Assembly: GCA_963853835.1 (NCBI GenBank)
Contig: OY970835.1
Span: 37,956,047 to 38,020,046, forward strand
Reading direction: 5' to 3'
DNA length: 64,000 nucleotides
Source: Calendula officinalis
Lineage: Eukaryota > Streptophyta > Magnoliopsida > Asterales > Asteraceae
Shown here piece after piece: positions 32,672 through 44,239 of the stretch. Position 1 is the first letter of the stretch. Each line of letters begins with the position of its first letter. The notes below the pieces were generated by a model. The model was not told the DNA's origin, ran no database searches, and saw only the letters and a program-made list of their open reading frames with translations. Both the position numbers and the translations under genes were made by a program.

Positions 32672-33149
32672 CCTCCATCTACACGTCTTATTGACATTTT
32701 CAATTTTACTTGTTTTTTAGTATAATTGAATTAATTGTATTCGCATAATTAAATTGTACGGAGTTATTATTAAAAGGAAGATCATGAAAATCAAAATGAC
32801 AACAAAAACAAATAAGGTGGCTATGTCAATTTAACATCATTTAAACGATTTATTAAAGTGACAAGTTATTTTAAAACCATACAAGTTTTTATAATGTTGA
32901 TAGGTAAATATTCAAGGTAGTCCAAGGATATTAGCTAGTCTCAAGGGTTAATTAATAGCCAATGGATCAAGAAAAAATCAAAGGTCAAGATCAAGATTCA
33001 AACCATACAAATACATGTGCTTCAATATATTAATACCCCACCCACCTCCGGCGGCCGGAGACGGCGGCCAGTGGCGGCGGCGGACGGCGGCGGACGGCGG
33101 CCGGAGGTGGCCGCCGCCGGCGGTGGTCGCCGCCGGCAGTGGTCATGAC

Positions 33150-33317
33150 TTGAAACACATGTGTTTCACCTTTTGAAACACATGTGCTTCGTAGTTCGTA
33201 TCCTCCCATGTGTTCTAGAAACTCATGTTTTTAGTGAAACACATGTGTTTCGTATTTCGTATGATCCTCTTTGTTTTAGAAACTCATGTTTTTAGTGAAA
33301 CACATGTGCTTCGTATG
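33150..33317. repeat. ACACATGTG minisatellite, left part
   Basis: Units of about 60-80 bp contain GAAACACATGTGTTTC (a perfect palindrome), TTAGAAACTCATGTTTTTAG and GCTTCGTA. The array continues beyond the solo LTR at 35683. Confidence 0.8.
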
Positions 33318-35682
33318 TGTAACGACCCGAAATTTGTAAATAAATAAAATATGTAAAAATATGATAATTATGGATAAATCATATAAAACACGTAGGAATT
33401 GGTTTCGTGTCGTTTGGAGTCCGTATGAGAAAGTTATGGACGAAACCGTGTTGAAACCTAGACCGAAAAGTGCAGTCCTGCTGCACAGGCAAGTTCGCGG
33501 CGCGAGACAGGCGCGAGTGAAACGCGAGGTTGAGCAGAGGGACCAGAGCTGGAACGCGAGTATGTCGCGTTGACTTCGCGTCGACTTCGCGGCGCGAGCC
33601 AAGCGCGAGCCTGGCGCGAAGTCTGGTAGAAGCGGCGACTAGGGGGCAGATCCGCGTCACTTCGCGACGCGAGCTCGGCGCGAGCGGGGCGCGAGCTCTT
33701 CCGACCAGAGCAATAAATTCGGGTTTTTAGCCATAAATGCATTTCCAAAACTCTAGTTTCTTCCATTGGCGATTTTGGAGTGCAGGAGCTGATTTGGGTC
33801 GATTTCTCCATCAAAGCTTGGTAGATTTCACTCCTAAGTGAAGATTAAAGGTATATCTTCAATCCTTTGTAGTTGTGGCTTTAGATCTATGGGTTTAGAA
33901 GCTTGAGTTTGAAACCCTAGTTCTTGGATTGGTGATTTATGGTGAAATAAATGTGGTATACACTTAATAGATGGTATATTAACAAAGGAAACAAGTGTAT
34001 GATTATGATTTGTAAGAATCTTAAGGGTTGGTTAAACCTAGGGTTTGGTAAATCGATATATTTGGGGGAAATGGATTGATGGGTGTTATCTAGAGGTAGA
34101 TGAACACATTAGTAGTAGTAATTGATGTTGATCATATTGTGATAATTGTATTAGGCTTTTGGTGAAGTCTTGGAAAGTTGATTTGGATTGAGAAGCAAGA
34201 GATTGGGTGTCAAGAACACGGTTTGAGCATCTTATTGCTAAGGTGAGTACATGAGACTTTTAAACTGGGTACATAGCAATTAATTTTGAAAGTACATATG
34301 GTATTATATCAGTCTTTATTAACAAATATTTTGATAAAGATAGTAGTTGAAAATGTATGAAAGTATGTAGAATGTGATACTAGAATGTGTCTAGTATGAT
34401 TGATGAATTTGAAGTAAATTATGATAGATTCAAGTAATTATGGAATCTATGTTAATGAACAATAATAATGAAGTAATTGATTAAGAGAATGTATACGAAG
34501 CCTTTATTAATAAATATGTATTAGTAAAGCAATTGGGAATGATTTTATAGTAATGAGTACCTATTAGTAAGATATACTAATAAAAGTAAAGAACGAATAT
34601 ATATGAGAAAGAATACGATGTGACTAGTAATAATTGTCTATTATAGTCAAGGAAGAGATAAAAGTATTATGTTATCGATAGATAAGAAATGTATCTTATG
34701 TTTAAAGTAAGTATGGACCTCATAGGGTTCATAGATGTAGAAGTAACTGTGATTGCTTATGATCGGGTCCATGGGACCATACAGGTACGTTCACACTGTG
34801 ATGAACTAATTATACGTCGTTAGTATTAGATGACTAACTTGTTTGATGTTGGATGTGATAGCCGAAGGCTTTGATTTTCATAACTGTTAGGTTATGGTAA
34901 GAGATAGATGGTGGTGACGCGGGGGACCCCCGGTCACTGGACGGTGGTATATATGTTTATACACCGAGTGTATATATGTTTATACACTAAGCACACGGGT
35001 GCTTCTAGTACGCATATGTTTGGTACTAGGTATGTTAGGTTCTAATACATATATGTTTATGTATTAGACATGTTGGTGCTTCTAGTACATATATGTTTAT
35101 GTACTAGATATGGTTGTGCTTCTAGTACGCATATGTTTGGTACTAGGTATGCCAGGTTCTAATCCATACATGTTTATGTTTTAGACAGATTGATGCTTCT
35201 AGTACATATATGTTTAGGTACTAGATATGATTGGGCTTCTGGTACCTATACGTTTAGGTACTAGATATGTTTGCTAGAAAAGCAAAGTAGCTAGAGTCAC
35301 AACAGGGCGACTAGACGGTATTTATGTAGTTTATATATATGTTTATATATTTATGAAATGACTATTATTGGGGTCTAAAACCCATGTATCTCACGAGGCT
35401 ATTTTGTCTCACGTACTACGTTTGTTTTGTGGCTATGTACTCAGGTACAGGTTGAAGTGATAGAAGGTTGCACTAGAAGTGGCCTAGAGATGCTTAGTTC
35501 GGGAGCTCATAGGTAGATCCCGTTTGCCTATGGTTTTGATATACTTGGTGACACCGTATTTTTGTAAACTCTGATAAAGGCTTTAAAGTTTTTGATAAAC
35601 TGTATTTTGGACAATATGTCATATTGTTGGGAAATTGTATTTTAAATGATTTAAACGATGTTATAAAAATACGGGTGTTACA
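33318..35682 (+). mobile_element. Solo LTR, 2365 bp
   Basis: It starts TGTAACGACCCG and ends CGGGTGTTACA, with a perfect 5-bp duplication GTATG (33313-33317 and 35683-35687). There is no internal retrotransposon sequence, so it is a product of LTR-LTR recombination. Length and ends suggest a Ty3/gypsy family (inference). It contains a CGCGAG-rich block (33497-33697) and a tandem hairpin repeat array (34975-35275). Confidence 0.9.
34975..35275 (+). repeat. Tandem hairpin repeats within the solo LTR
   Basis: About six units of roughly 45-60 bp each contain CTAGTACATATATG followed by its near-inverse GTACTAGA, so each unit can fold into a small hairpin. Confidence 0.75.
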
Positions 35683-35990
35683 GTATGCTCCTCTGTGTTT
35701 TTAGAAACTAATGTTTTTAGTGACTTGAAACACATGTGTTTCACCTTTTGAAACACATGTGCTTCGTAGTTCGTATGCTCCCATGTGTTTTAGAAACTCA
35801 TATTTTTAGTGAAATAATGTGTTTCGTGACTTGAAACACATGTGCTTCGTATACTCTCATGTGTTTTAGAAACTCATGTTTTTAGTGACTTGAAACACAT
35901 ATGTTTCGTGAGTTGAAACACATGTGCTTCGAAGTAATATTCTCGTTTGTATTTTGGAACACATGTGTTTTAGTGAAGCACATATGTTTC
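35683..35990. repeat. ACACATGTG minisatellite, right part
   Basis: Continuation of the 33150-33317 array, with more than four further units of the same palindrome-bearing repeat. Confidence 0.8.
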
Positions 35991-36214
35991 AATACATCAA
36001 TACCACCACCACCCCCATTACCACCAGCACCTTCACTGTCAGCCACCACCACCGTCGGCGATCGGCGGCCGGCGGCGGCGACCGGCGGTGGTCGGAGGCG
36101 GCGGCCGGCGGTGGCTGTAGGTTGCAGTGGCTAAGGGATTTGATCTTGACCATTTTGATCCAATAACTATGATTTGTCTCTTGAGACTATGCAAAATCCT
36201 TAGACTTCCTTGAA

Positions 36215-39069
36215 GACAACTCAATGTTCATATAACATTAATCACATAAAACCTAAAAAAATTCTCAACCACTCAAAATCTATCAAAAAAACTAGAAAAT
36301 CTTTGGTAGAGCGCCATAGTCATGGGGAAGGAGCTACGGCGACAGGATAATGTCGTCTGGTAGTACAATGATCATCTTTGCATGATAATACATGTTGATA
36401 TCATGAACTGAAATGTACATTTTTATTTTCTTCCAAAAACTTGTTGGTTTTATAACTATTGCAAATCGTAATTTAGAGAACTTGAAATGTAATTGTTTGA
36501 AATACGTGGGTGACCGTTTCAAATCATTAAAATTAACATTTCCATTGTCGAGTACTTATGACACTATTAAAAAGATTTGTATTAACATTTTATTGTTATT
36601 ACTTATAAAATTCTTAAAAAGATGCTTAAACAATTTTATACATAGACTCATTTTAAATGTTGAAGAAATAGTGGTTCTGATAAAAGGTATTTTTGGTGTA
36701 ATAGTATTGAATAATGAATCTAAGGTTCTAAAATTTTTGTCTTGGTTTTTGTTATAGCTTGTCAAAGTTTGAGGCTTAACCATGTCGTTTCGCCATAGTC
36801 TAAGGCTTAGGTTTAAGACTTGCGTATGTTGAGGTCCAACTTGACTTATATTTACGTATAATAAATTGTGTTTTTTACACGTAATAAAGAAATTAGTTGT
36901 ATGTGCCAAGTATATAGAGTTAATTAGTTATAAAAAATAGTTGGATATACCGAAAATGAAGAAAAAAGACTAATAAAACTATGTTATAAATTTATAATTA
37001 TATTCTTTTCATCAATGTTGTATAATTGTATATAATAATTCGAGTTTGTGTACAAAATTATCGACTTACATCACAACTTAGGTAACAACATAACCTCGCC
37101 ATGACTTCAAGGCTTGAGTCTTAATCATGTCTTCACGACACGCATCATGTTATTTAGACCCTTCGATGAATCTAATTGACGATGATGTGGCGTGTGTGAT
37201 AGGGTGTATGAACCACACATGATGTTCTTAGTTATAAAACCCAATTCTTTCTCTAATATTTACTAGAACGCAAATTGATATGAAGCAATGAAATTTCAAT
37301 AATAATTAACTTACATCTAATCATCGATGATGATTATTGAGAATAATGAAGCTTAGAATATGGAGACAAGAAAACAGAAATTCATGGCTTAAAGCTAATG
37401 AAACCATTAGCTTGTAATCAAGACTCACTGTGTTGTTTACGACAAAAAGTTAGGTTCTTATTCTCGCATGTTTTGTCTTTGGACCACAAAAGGGAATATA
37501 AAATAGTGCTTAATTAAAACTTAAAAAGGGAACAAACTCAAGAAAACTACCAAAGGGCCTTTGCCAGTACAGCGGTGCATCTCATACTTATAGTAAGGGG
37601 TTCAATTATTTAGGAGTAATTAGAATTTGCTGTTAAAAAAATCAAGAAAACCAACAATCCCAATGAATAAAGACTTCTATAATGATAAATAAAAAGATTT
37701 ATTACTTTATTTTTTTTAACCAAAGATTTAATTGCATGACTAATTACCTGAATCAATCTTCATGCCCGCGAATCTGTGATGGTCAAATTTCAATGTCGTA
37801 AGTCAAAGTTTGACTATTTGTTAGACGGTCTTGATCTTCTCTTGATAACAAAATTAGGGAAAGAAAAATTATATTATTTCCTAATAATTTTTCTTACTTC
37901 ATAATGATTGACATATGTAATTCACTAAAAAAATTCTCATCCTTTGATATGGACATATATTGATTTAATCAGTATACAGATTTAATATAAAACAATATCA
38001 ATTTATTTAAGAAAATCTCGTATGCCTAATTATTAAATTTTAAATAACAGATAGTAATTTTATCGAACCATCAAATATTATGAGAAAGAAAAAAGAAACA
38101 TGAGCAAACATGGTCTCATGTCTTTGCTAGCACATAGAGAACAAGCACCATGTGCCACCTCAAAACACCTTGTATACATACAATTAAAAAAATGATCAAA
38201 AAGCAAACCATACAAATACAATTACATGCATTTGGACATTTTAGGAATCTCCACATGTGGTGTTAAGTTGTTCATCTTATATGGTAGACAAATCGACAAA
38301 GAATGGTCAAATAATATGACATAGATTACAAAATAATGCACAATGAATTAACCGATGAACCGTTTATTTGATTAAATGAAATAATGAACTGCATTATAAT
38401 GGTTATATATTACTAGTTTGAGAGATTATATTGTTATTACTAACTTTGTCTACTTATTTTTCTACTTATTTGATTAATACATGTGTCCAAATGAAGGATG
38501 AAATTAAAAAAAAAAAAAATTAATAAATTATAAATGAAAAATGTCAATTACTTTTATGGGTAGAAGTATAAAGTATGAAAATTTTATACTTCGTATGAAA
38601 CAATACAATTTGACTCTAACCAACTTAGTTATGAGGATAAATATTGATTATTTGACTGCAACTTATGTATCATATTATCTTTATTAATCTCTAATAATAT
38701 TATTTTATTGATTATCATTCAACACCACAATCACTGAATCACTACTCACTACCGCCACCTACTACAAGTCTACCACCAACCACCCATCATCACTATTCAT
38801 CACCATCCGACATCTATTACCATCACTACTGCTGTCACCACCGTCACTATGTCAAATATCAGAAAGCACCTCGGAGATGACGTTTTAATGTGGCGCGATT
38901 CTGTTTTCTGGGTAAAAAAAAATCTAATGAATGGCGAGCACGATGCATGCGTGGAGCTTTGTCGGATTGTTCCATTTTTTATCAGTTTTCTAATTCATTA
39001 ACAAGTAGATCTGACTTTAGTGGTGCTTTTGACTTTTAAAATTAAAAAATAGAAATTGAACAGAGACAC
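36215..39069. other. Intergenic region upstream of the ERF gene, no supported gene
   Basis: AT-rich DNA. Both strands are open around 36556-36757 but with no coding character. A CAC/ATC-rich low-complexity block lies at 38720-38850. Confidence 0.5.
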
Positions 39070-39077
39070 TATATAAA
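39070..39077 (+). promoter_or_regulatory. TATA box of the ERF gene
   Basis: TATATAAA lies 67 bp before the ATG at 39144. Confidence 0.7.
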
Positions 39078-39143
39078 TCATGTCCTTCGTATGAATCTTT
39101 ACTTAGCTTATCCTCCTTAACTGAATACCATAACTTTATTCAA

Positions 39144-39920
39144 ATGAAAACCAACTTGCAAAAGGAATCATTGCCTTCTTTTAATCATGAATTCGTAAAA
39201 GGGATGCATGTTTATGGCGATACTACCGTATGGGCCGTCAATAATGGCGGCCGTGATGGTGGTTTCGATGGTAGCAGTGGTTGTGACGTTGCACCTACTT
39301 CAGTTCATGTAAATTTTCTTGAAACCATCCCACAAGATTCAAGTTTTAATGAAACCAAACAAGCAACAAGTCTATCAGGCCATGGTCTTGAAAATTCGAA
39401 GACTAGGCCAATGAAGCATATAGGGAGGCAAATTGTCAATAATACCCTTGGAAGGACTTCAAGTTGTGCATCAAAGAAGCAATTTAGAGGGGTAAGACAA
39501 AGGCATTGGGGAAAATGGGTAGCAGAAATCCGATTGCCAATAAACCGAATGCGGGTTTGGCTCGGGACTTTTAAAACGGCCGAAGAAGCCGCCTTTGCAT
39601 ATGACACGGCTGCGTATATATTACGGGGTGATTTTGCACACTTAAATTTCCCAAATTTAAAGAATCAATTAAAGGCAAATTCAATAAGTGGTAACACCGC
39701 CGCCCTACTCCAAGCTAAGTTACAACGAGTGCCACTAGCGGTTAAAGATGTAGCACAATCATTACCGAAGGTGGATTTATGCGAAAAAAGAATTGTTGAT
39801 AAACGCGAAAAACCGTTAGAATCGGGTTCATCGGATGTTATTGAAGCGGTTCATCTTAGCAAGATGCCGTCTTTAGACATGGATATGTTTTGGGATGCTA
39901 TTTTTGTTTCTGATTTATGA
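39144..39920 (+). CDS. AP2/ERF transcription factor, group I / DREB A-6 (RAP2.4-like)
   Basis: A single-exon gene of 258 residues. The AP2 domain spans ~113-170 with [19 protein letters not shown] and the WLGTF..AEEAA..YD..A helix, ending in the NFPN typical of group I. In this family the domain binds GCC-box or DRE elements in promoters, and members respond to light, ethylene, drought and cold. The N-terminal 110 residues are low-complexity, with Gly-, Asn- and Ser-rich stretches. The C-terminus has an acidic/aromatic [13 protein letters not shown] motif that may act as an activation region. Length is a little short for the group. A TATA box lies 67 bp upstream and a solo LTR begins 107 bp past the stop, so its 3' UTR may run into LTR sequence. 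Confidence 0.9.
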   Translation: MKTNLQKESLPSFNHEFVKGMHVYGDTTVWAVNNGGRDGGFDGSSGCDVAPTSVHVNFLETIPQDSSFNETKQATSLSGHGLENSKTRPMKHIGRQIVNNTLGRTSSCASKKQFRGVRQRHWGKWVAEIRLPINRMRVWLGTFKTAEEAAFAYDTAAYILRGDFAHLNFPNLKNQLKANSISGNTAALLQAKLQRVPLAVKDVAQSLPKVDLCEKRIVDKREKPLESGSSDVIEAVHLSKMPSLDMDMFWDAIFVSDL

Positions 39921-40027
39921 TTATGTTATGAGTGATATTAATTGTTAAACACAATGAATGTAGCCGGATCTTGGTACTTTGATCATGATCCCGAGCTTAT
40001 GCTAAGTTAGAAGTCGGATATTGTACT

Positions 40028-41040
40028 TGTTGGAAAAAGTTGTGATAAAATGATTTTTCACCAACTTTAGACCTATATAATTATACATATATGTGTTATA
40101 TATAATTATTGGTTGGTAGCTATGTGTTCTCCTATATGAGAGCTACGCAACGGTAATTTGGACTGAGTTGCCCGAAATGGCTTGAACTCGTGTACGCGCG
40201 AGCGACCTGCGGGCACGAATGAAGCTCCGAAATTCCGGGCTCGTGCGGGTCAATTTTTGCACCTCATCGACACTGCAGTTGTCTCGTACTGACCTCCTCA
40301 GTACTGATTTTTTCATACTGACCACCTCAGTACTGAACCGATCAATACCGACCTCCTCGCACTGAGTGTTCGACGTGTACTGAGCTACAGTCTGATACTG
40401 ACCTGCGCAGCAGGCAATCTCATACTGACCTGCAGTACTGATCTGCGCAGCAGATGTCTGATACTGACTTCCAATACTGACCTGCGCAGTTGGTGTCTGA
40501 TACTGACCTGCTGATACTGAGTTCTGATACTGACCTGCGCAGCAGCAGTCTGATACTGAGTTCTCGGACTGACCTCCAATACTGACCAGAAGGACTGACC
40601 TGAGCAGTCAGTTACGAAAACTCTGCAGTAAATGCAGTTTACAGTTTTGATTTCTTGTTTAATGATAATGAATGCATTTAATGTTTTGAGTAAACATTAG
40701 TCTTCATTCTACACTATAAAAGGAGACATTGGGTCTCATTTGTAAAGACACCTTCTACACCTACTTCTTCTTTCACAGCTTTCTCTCTTAAAGAAAACAC
40801 TCTAAACTTGGTTAGTGTTCTGGCTTGGATTATATCCGGTAGTGTAAAACTACTCGGTTGTTTTACCCTGGGAAATAGACAACGAATCTATTTTAAGGGG
40901 ATCGTGAATTTCACGAGACTCAACCAAAACCTTGTACTTATTTGTTCTATTTAGTTTGTTTCAATCTTTTGTAAACGTATTCGTCAATTTCCTTTATTAT
41001 AATTGTATTTTATTAATGAAAATTGGTATTAGTTCCTACA
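40028..41040 (+). mobile_element. Solo LTR, 1013 bp, with TACTGA motif array
   Basis: It starts TGTTGGAA and ends TTCCTACA, with a perfect 5-bp duplication GTACT (40023-40027 and 41041-41045). A TATAAAAG box lies at 40715-40722, followed by a T/C-rich leader and an AT-rich U5-like end. No internal sequence remains. It sits 107 bp downstream of the ERF stop codon. Confidence 0.92.
40285..40600 (+). repeat. TACTGA motif array in the solo LTR U3
   Basis: About 15 TACTGA motifs occur in 300 bp, many within a longer ATACTGACCTGCGCAG unit. They are irregularly spaced and upstream of the TATA box, the usual place for LTR enhancer repeats. Confidence 0.85.
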
Positions 41041-41045
41041 GTACT

Positions 41046-42155
41046 TTGATTAGCGTTCATTTTGGTTTATTCTTCTAAACTTGGTTTATATAATTTGGTT
41101 TCTGTTTTTCTTACTAATCTATGTTGCCAATTGGGAAGGCGTTTCTGTTTCGATATAAAGTAGTCCACCTAAATACAGGATTTACATAAAAATAGGGGTT
41201 TTTTTATATCTTTCTATTAGATTATTTGGCGGGTTTATTATTGGGCTTTTGGGGAGTTTGAGGAAAATGTTGACCCTGGATTCTCGTAGAAAAGATGTTG
41301 AAGCACTGGTGTTGTGTTGCTTACGAGTTGTTTTATTCTTAATGCCTTTTTGTAATGCTCCATTTCAACTATGTATCGTTCCTTGTCTTTCGTGGTTTTT
41401 TCTTGGTAAATCAAAAATGAACCTAAGAATAAAATCACAAGGTAATACAAAAGGAGAAGGAGAAAACGAAAATAAACAAAAGTGTTAAACAAGACTTGTT
41501 AGGGTAGAATCGGATGTCTTAGAAGATAGAATCGGATATTCGAAACCCGAAACCTAGACAAGCCCGAAAGAAATGACCAATGTTACTTGACATAATGGTT
41601 CCTTAACGATTCCATTCCCAAACCATCAATCAAAATACGTTTAAAATAATAAGTTCTAAATCATATTACCTATAATAATATTTACTAGGCTAAATGTTAC
41701 TATTCATCTACAGTATTCGAATATATATTTTTTATAATATAATATATCGCAATGAATATGTTAATTTTCAAGTATAATGTGTATTTTTACGAATTTGTTG
41801 CGAAACGCAGAGACACAGGTCAATCGGACACTATTTAGCCCATTTTATTTAACTAAGTAAAAATTTATTAAGTTTAAACAAAACCGTTCTGACATACTTA
41901 TTATCTAACGTCCCACCATTTAAGCTGGTGGGCATGGGCATCCCACGCTGAAAGTGTCCTATGTGGCATAGAGATATCGATGATTGGTGAAGTTTAGAAT
42001 AATATAACAGAATCTAAAAAAGGGGTTAATTGAATTCGATAGGATCAAGATATTTGAGCCTGATCCGAAGATTAGTCTAATAATTGGCCCAATTATATCA
42101 TAAAATATGGGCCCGTGGGCCCCACGGCCTGATACAAAAGAGCGGGCCTAGCCGC
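41046..42155. other. Intergenic, no supported gene
   Basis: Both strands are open around 41240-41490 without recognisable coding features. The remainder is AT-rich. Confidence 0.45.
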
Positions 42156-42247
42156 CTAGGGAAGCTATATAGTAAGTGGGTAATTGGGCATGATGACATT
42201 TCATATAATTAAGTCGGCTAGGCCCACTTACTATATAGCTTCCCTAG
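42156..42247. repeat. Perfect 25-bp inverted repeat with an interleaved second inverted pair
   Basis: The arm at 42156-42180, starting CTAGGGAAGCTATATAGTAA, is exactly complementary to 42223-42247. A second pair, GGGCCTAGCCG (about 42145-42155) and CGGCTAGGCCC (about 42215-42225), overlaps it in an interleaved order, so the two stems compete. Confidence 0.9.
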
Positions 42248-42671
42248 TCTTGGGATCGATAATCAAGTCGGACATATAATTAATCTTCAAGAAACACAGA
42301 TATGGAGACATGATATTCATTTGGTTTATCGATTTATTGTTAGGAAATTATTAACTCGTGAATTTAAGCAGTTTATCGAAGAGTCACCCCTATTATAAAA
42401 GAAAACACGAAAATAGTCATTTCACAATTCTCTATCCTAAAATCTTTCCAGAACCATCTTTAGGCTTTCCCGTAACGCGTGTAATTGATAGAAAATTCGA
42501 TAACTAGTATCTTTGCCTAGGTTCACACGGAACTCACAAACCACTAAATTAAACACAAAATTTATTATGTATCCGCAACAATACAACTAGCGGTAAGAAT
42601 CAAAGGAATATATATAAGTGAAAATCCATAAATTATAACATTGACATATGTAATATAGATAATTTAAAACA

Positions 42672-43506
42672 TCATAGCATAGAAATATATAATGAAACAA
42701 CTAGCGGAAATACTATAGAAACGATTGCAAATGTTGTTGAAGTTGCATCCGATGAACCGTTATCTGTCGACGGCACGGTGTTTGTTTCAGTACCCGTGCG
42801 TGAAGGGGTTTCCGATGAAGGTGTTGTTGTTCCTGAGGGAGAGTTAGTTGGCGAAGCAGCTGTTCAGGTTGAAAACACACAACAATAATAAGTTGACGAA
42901 TTTAACATCTAATATATAAGAGTATTCATGATAGCTAAAAATATTTAATATTACACGAAATAACAAAAAAGAAAGCAAGATATTTAAATTCTTGTTAAAT
43001 AACCAAAATAAAAATATCAATTATTCATACACTAAGTATATATCAAAGTTAGAACGAGATTCGGTAATTAAAAATGTCAAAATAATGTCCTATCAAAACC
43101 TTAACCTACATTTGTTAGTAATAATTCAACAATAAAAAACTACAAAGTAACTGTCAAATAATTAATTATTACCATTGCATCGACTAGTTGGTGGTGTTTG
43201 GACATTGCAAGCCTTGGGCAACGCAAGAGCCTGAGTTTGGTTAATATTAAGTCCCAAAGACGAACCACCACCATTAAGGACTTGACACAAGCATTGTGGT
43301 TGTGACTGCACCACACTAGCGAGTTGGGTGCAACATCCTGATGATGGTGTGGATGTGTTACCCGAAATGTAGTTTAGGCACGGTGACATGCTAATTAGCA
43401 CACTTGTGCACCCCGATGATTGAGCCGTTGTGCCACCATATAGCGCAGCCATTGTGATCATTAGGATCAATATTAAGATTGTGTTGGTTTTTTGATGTTG
43501 TGCCAT
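42672..43506 (-). CDS. GPI-anchored non-specific lipid-transfer protein (LTPG/xylogen-like)
   Basis: Two exons, 43173-43506 and 42672-42859, are joined by a GT/AG intron and give 173 residues. Residues 1-29 form a signal peptide. The 8-cysteine motif follows in the family order: C, C, CC, CxC, C, C (SGC, PCL, GCC, QCLC, KAC, RC). Exon 2 supplies a Ser/Thr/Pro-rich stretch (~112-150) and a C-terminal hydrophobic tail ([16 protein letters not shown]) after small residues, a typical GPI-attachment signal. Such proteins carry lipids at the plasma-membrane/cell-wall face and help form cuticle or suberin. All key residues are present, so the gene looks functional. Reading through the splice donor would end a few codons later and lose the anchor. 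Confidence 0.9.
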
Positions 43507-43596
43507 TGGGATTATGGTATGTGAATTGTGGTGTGGTGTGGGTGTTAAAAAGGTATTTAAGTTGTGGTTTGATTGAGAGTATAAAGGTTTTGTGGT

Positions 43597-43606
43597 TTAA
43601 TATATA
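43597..43606 (-). promoter_or_regulatory. Probable TATA box of the LTPG gene
   Basis: The minus strand reads TATATATTAA about 90 bp before the ATG at 43506. Confidence 0.45.
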
Positions 43607-44107
43607 GGGGAAGTTGGAAGGCTGAGTCAACTCGGTAGAGGTTGTTTGTAGGTAACCTAAATTCCTACTTCGTGACAAACAGATTAACTAATAGCCGTTA
43701 AAGAATGCAAAAGGCCGGCTAAATGTGTACTCTTTTGAAGCCTTGTGTGATTAGCATGGTATGAGATTTTGGGATTCATTACGGTTAATACTACTATGTT
43801 TCTTTGAGCTTAGTTTTAATATGCTGAAATAACCTACAATTTAGGGGGTGTTTAGTAGAGAATTTCAAAATAATTTATTGACTTCTTCAATTAGTCAATG
43901 AGTAAAAATAAATTGTATGGATATGTAATAAACAACTTTTGGAAAATCTTAAAATAAAAGATTTGAATAAGTGATAGAGTCCTTACTTTCCAAAACTTCT
44001 TTTCAAAACCAAAAACATTATGCTCAATAAGTTATTTTCCCGAAAATATCCCTTTAAATTAATTTTGTGAAGTATTTTGGCAAAGCATGACAGTTACCAC
44101 GCTTACA

Positions 44108-44205
44108 CATAAGGCTTGTAGACTATTGTTTAGTGTTGCCCATGATATAACGTCATGAGTTCAAGTTCCACTATAGACAAAATTAATGGTAGATTTATGA
44201 GTGTC
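44108..44205 (+). mobile_element. Probable tRNA-derived SINE
   Basis: A box A-like GGCTTGTAGAC and a box B-like GAGTTCAAGTTCC are followed by a short A-rich tail. Imperfect duplications AGTTACCACGCTTAC and AGTTACCGCGGTTAC flank it. Confidence 0.5.
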
Positions 44206-44239
44206 AAAAAAGTTACCGCGGTTACGAAAGAACAAAAAA

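Larger units (their letters stand above)
32911..36214. mobile_element. Foldback-like element with long inverted ends, split by a solo LTR
   Basis: The left end TTCAAGGTAGTCCAAGGAT pairs with the reverse of the right end (TTCAAGGAAGTCTAAGGAT). The inverted similarity continues through AGTCTCAAG and TGGATCAA for about 80 bp. Each arm then has a CGGCGG/CCGCCG-rich block (33040-33130 and 36040-36110). The core is an ACACATGTG minisatellite. Without the 2365-bp solo LTR and its duplication the element would be about 0.93 kb. No clean target duplication was found, so the superfamily is open. Confidence 0.65.

Noticed and set aside
29951..32703. Open frames rich in Arg, Asn, Pro and Gly on both strands
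   Set aside because: They are translations of the CCGG motif arrays of hAT elements C and D, not genes.
33361..33814. Several Arg/Ala-rich open frames on both strands
   Set aside because: They fall in the CGCGAG-rich part of the solo LTR, where biased composition removes stop codons; no conserved domain.
34975..35275. Regular repeats that superficially resemble a CRISPR array
   Set aside because: Units are contiguous, imperfect and have no unique spacers, the DNA is plant nuclear, and the array is inside an LTR.
36000..36166. Pro/Thr- and Gly/Arg-rich open frames
   Set aside because: They come from the CCACCA and CGGCGG arm of the foldback element.
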